Below are positions 62,423 through 64,000 of a DNA stretch of 64,000 nucleotides, piece by piece. A program made the position numbers and the translations under genes. This DNA comes from Candidatus Praeruminimicrobium purgamenti. GTDB lineage: Bacteria > Elusimicrobiota > Endomicrobiia > Endomicrobiales > Endomicrobiaceae. The notes beneath the pieces are model-generated. The model was not told where the DNA came from. It saw nothing but the letters and a program-made list of their open reading frames with translations, and made no database searches. The first letter of the stretch is position 1, and each line of letters begins with the position of its first letter. The stretch spans positions 1 to 64,000 of the forward strand of contig JAHDQW010000006.1 of NCBI GenBank assembly GCA_018433585.1, given 5' to 3'.

Positions 62423-62432
62423 AGGGAAAATA

Positions 62433-63521
62433 ATGAATATAGAGCAGCAAAATAGTAATGTTGATTTTGGGTGGAATTCTTTTTTTGAAACAAATTTTGA
62501 ACAGTATAAAAATCAAAATTATGCCGCATTAAGAATAATAAGAGAAAACAGAGGTAAATATATTGCCTGCAATGCTTCAGGTGAATTTTTATGCGAAATA
62601 ACGGGCAAATTCAGATTTGACAATGAAACAAGGGACAAGTTTCCCATTGTAGGAGACTGGGTAGCCGCTTCTGTCGTTTCTAACGAAAGAAAAGCAATGA
62701 TTCATGCTGTTCTTCCTAGAAAAAGTGTATTCAGCCGCAAAGCTTCAGGCGAGATTACCGAGGAACAGCCTATAGCGGCAAACATAGATACGGTATTTAT
62801 CATAACCGGTTTGGATTTAAATTACAATTTAAGAAGAATAGAAAGATTTTTATCCATAGTCGCCGACAGCGGCGCTCTGCCAGTGATATTTTTAAATAAG
62901 TCCGATTTATGTCCTGAATATGAACAGCGTAAATCCGAAGTTGAAGCTGTTGCAAACGGAGTTGACGTTCATACAATCAGCGCATATAATCAGGAAGACC
63001 TTATAAAATTAAAACAATACATCAAATCAGGCGAAACAGTCGCTTTTTTGGGTTCTTCAGGTGTCGGGAAATCAACTATTATCAACGCGCTGCTTAATAA
63101 AGAACAACTGAAAACAAACGAAGTAAGCGAATTCGGGAGCCGCGGCCGCCATACAACAACTTTTCGTGAACTTATAGTTTTACCGGAAGGCGGAATGGTT
63201 ATAGATACTCCCGGAATGAGAGAAATACAGGTTTGGGGAGATGAGAAAGGTCTTGAGAAAGTTTTTGACGATATAGAAGACCTTGCCGCAGGATGCCGTT
63301 TCAGAGACTGCAGCCATAAAAATGAGCCGGGATGCGCAGTTTTGGAAGCTGTGCAGAAAGGAACTCTGGATAAAAAGCGTTATGAGAGTTATTTAAAATT
63401 ACAGAAAGAATATGAATATTTGGAAGCGCGGCAGACTATGAAAGCAAGCGCTGTTGAAAAAGCGCGCTGGAAAGTCATAACAAAATCGGCAAAGCAGTTG
63501 AAGAAACATAAAATTTATTAA
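62433..63521 (+). CDS. rsgA: Ribosome biogenesis GTPase RsgA
   Basis: RsgA (362 aa) is a circularly permuted GTPase that checks late 30S assembly and frees RbfA-type factors. Motifs appear in permuted order: NKSDLC (G4, about residue 152), SAYN (G5), GSSGVGKSTIINALL (G1) and DTPGMRE (G3). The N-terminal OB fold and a C-terminal zinc finger (CRFRDCSHKNEPGC, C/C/H/C) are present. The ATG at 62433 has AAGGGA before it. The C-terminal tail is basic. Confidence 0.95.
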   Translation: MNIEQQNSNVDFGWNSFFETNFEQYKNQNYAALRIIRENRGKYIACNASGEFLCEITGKFRFDNETRDKFPIVGDWVAASVVSNERKAMIHAVLPRKSVFSRKASGEITEEQPIAANIDTVFIITGLDLNYNLRRIERFLSIVADSGALPVIFLNKSDLCPEYEQRKSEVEAVANGVDVHTISAYNQEDLIKLKQYIKSGETVAFLGSSGVGKSTIINALLNKEQLKTNEVSEFGSRGRHTTTFRELIVLPEGGMVIDTPGMREIQVWGDEKGLEKVFDDIEDLAAGCRFRDCSHKNEPGCAVLEAVQKGTLDKKRYESYLKLQKEYEYLEARQTMKASAVEKARWKVITKSAKQLKKHKIY

Positions 63522-63536
63522 AAATAAAAGCTGAAG

Positions 63537-63590
63537 ATTTACACCCTGTCTGATAATTGTTTTTTAAGCGGGGTGTAAATTTAATTTTTT
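63537..63590 (+). terminator. Rho-independent terminator behind rsgA
   Basis: ATTTACACCC (63537-63546) pairs with GGGTGTAAAT (63571-63580), 10 bp, followed by TTAATTTTTT (63581-63590). Confidence 0.8.
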
Positions 63591-63641
63591 AAGAGGTAAA
63601 ATATCGGTATATGAGATATCGATTAAAAAAGGAGAAAGAGC

Positions 63642-63941
63642 ATGCCGGTTTATATGATTATAGAAGCTAAAGAAGTTATGGATAAAAATAAATATATGGA
63701 ATATATTAAGCAGGTTCCTCCTATTGTTGAAAAATTCGGAGGAAAGTATCTTGCCAGAGGCGGAAAAGTTACGGTAGTTTCCGGCGACTGGAATCCGGCA
63801 AGAGTAATAATTATTGAATTTGCTTCAACGGATAAATTTAACGCATGGTGGAATTCTCCGGAATACCGCTTGGTTGCTCCGCTGCGTGAGCAGTCGGCAA
63901 AAGTAAACGCCGTAATAATTGAAGGCGCGGAAAGTATATAA
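63642..63941 (+). CDS. DUF1330 family protein
   Basis: A 99-aa ferredoxin-like alpha/beta-barrel-type protein of the DUF1330 family: PVYMIIEAKEVMDKNKYMEYIKQVPPIVEKFGGKYLARGGK and the FASTDKFNAWWNSPEY motif are characteristic. Function unknown, related to dimeric alpha-beta-barrel proteins. GGAG lies before ATG 63642. Confidence 0.88.
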   Translation: MPVYMIIEAKEVMDKNKYMEYIKQVPPIVEKFGGKYLARGGKVTVVSGDWNPARVIIIEFASTDKFNAWWNSPEYRLVAPLREQSAKVNAVIIEGAESI

Positions 63942-63972
63942 TTTTTAATTTTAACATAGTAAAGAGGTATTC

Positions 63973-64000
63973 ATGAACAAAAAAATCAAAGCAATAGTAT
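63973..64000 (+). CDS. Start of a further gene, truncated by window end
   Basis: ATG 63973 with AAAGAGG 5-11 nt before it; the first nine codons (MNKKIKAIV) are basic then hydrophobic, as in a signal sequence or membrane protein start. Rest outside the window. Confidence 0.6.

Overview
The window is a low-GC bacterial chromosome segment from a strictly anaerobic, diderm (Gram-negative type) organism. The evidence is an electron-bifurcating [FeFe]-hydrogenase under Rex, a NifU-like/GGGtGRT pair, tripartite RND efflux, lipoproteins and an outer-membrane barrel. Very long RpoC, AT-biased codon use and the gene mix fit Elusimicrobiota of the Endomicrobium type; this assignment is inferred from sequence character, not from a database match.

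Layout. 1-735: 3' end of 23S rRNA, then 5S rRNA and a terminator. 790-12286: the information-processing block, an L10-type leader, an unexpected radical SAM/SPASM gene, then rplJ-rplL, a separate promoter, rpoB-rpoC-rpsL-rpsG. 12287-19860: accessory genes: a NYN ribonuclease-like gene behind a structured leader, a Fic protein, a xenobiotic acetyltransferase, a choloylglycine-hydrolase-family enzyme, a GNAT, and an arsenic operon (acr3-arsR-permease-thioredoxin) with a palindromic operator. 19865-28000: GGGtGRT/NifU-like pair, pheA-hisC, tRNA-Arg(CCG), a PflA-like radical SAM gene, and an active/inactive M16 peptidase pair. 28453-37095: clpB under CIRCE, an M48 lipoprotein protease, then rex-hydC-hydB-hydA. 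37096-39060: an AT-rich cassette with a membrane protein and an outer-membrane barrel between two unexplained hairpins. 39062-39928: an orphan domain resembling the C-terminal part of hydrogenase-linked SpoIIE proteins, and a lipoprotein. 40072-45599: complete late biotin operon bioB-D-A-F-G-C under a BirA-type operator. 45720-51583: an AcrAB-TolC-like operon. 51998-57000: a mobile-looking region at tRNA-Ser(GGA), with a degenerate second tRNA-Ser copy about 2.35 kb downstream, a repeat family, a GIY-YIG protein and an AAA/DUF4143 ATPase, followed by a two-gene CBASS-type defence locus (SMODS CD-NTase plus S-4TM effector). 57034-64000: metabolic and housekeeping genes (methyltransferase, TspO-like, SDR, DJ-1-like, Fe-alcohol dehydrogenase, rsgA, DUF1330) and the start of one further gene.

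How the parts work together. The hydrogenase operon reoxidises NADH and ferredoxin with H2 release; Rex at its head senses NADH/NAD+. bioG and bioC open and close the pimelate route and bioF-A-D-B finish biotin. The arsenic operon exports arsenite but has no arsenate reductase here. The most interesting candidates are the CBASS island at the duplicated tRNA-Ser, the radical SAM gene inserted between the L10 leader and rplJ, the structured leader before the NYN gene, the unexplained hairpins around the 37-39 kb cassette, the palindrome on the rex promoter, and several genes whose -10 box sits 6 nt before the ATG.
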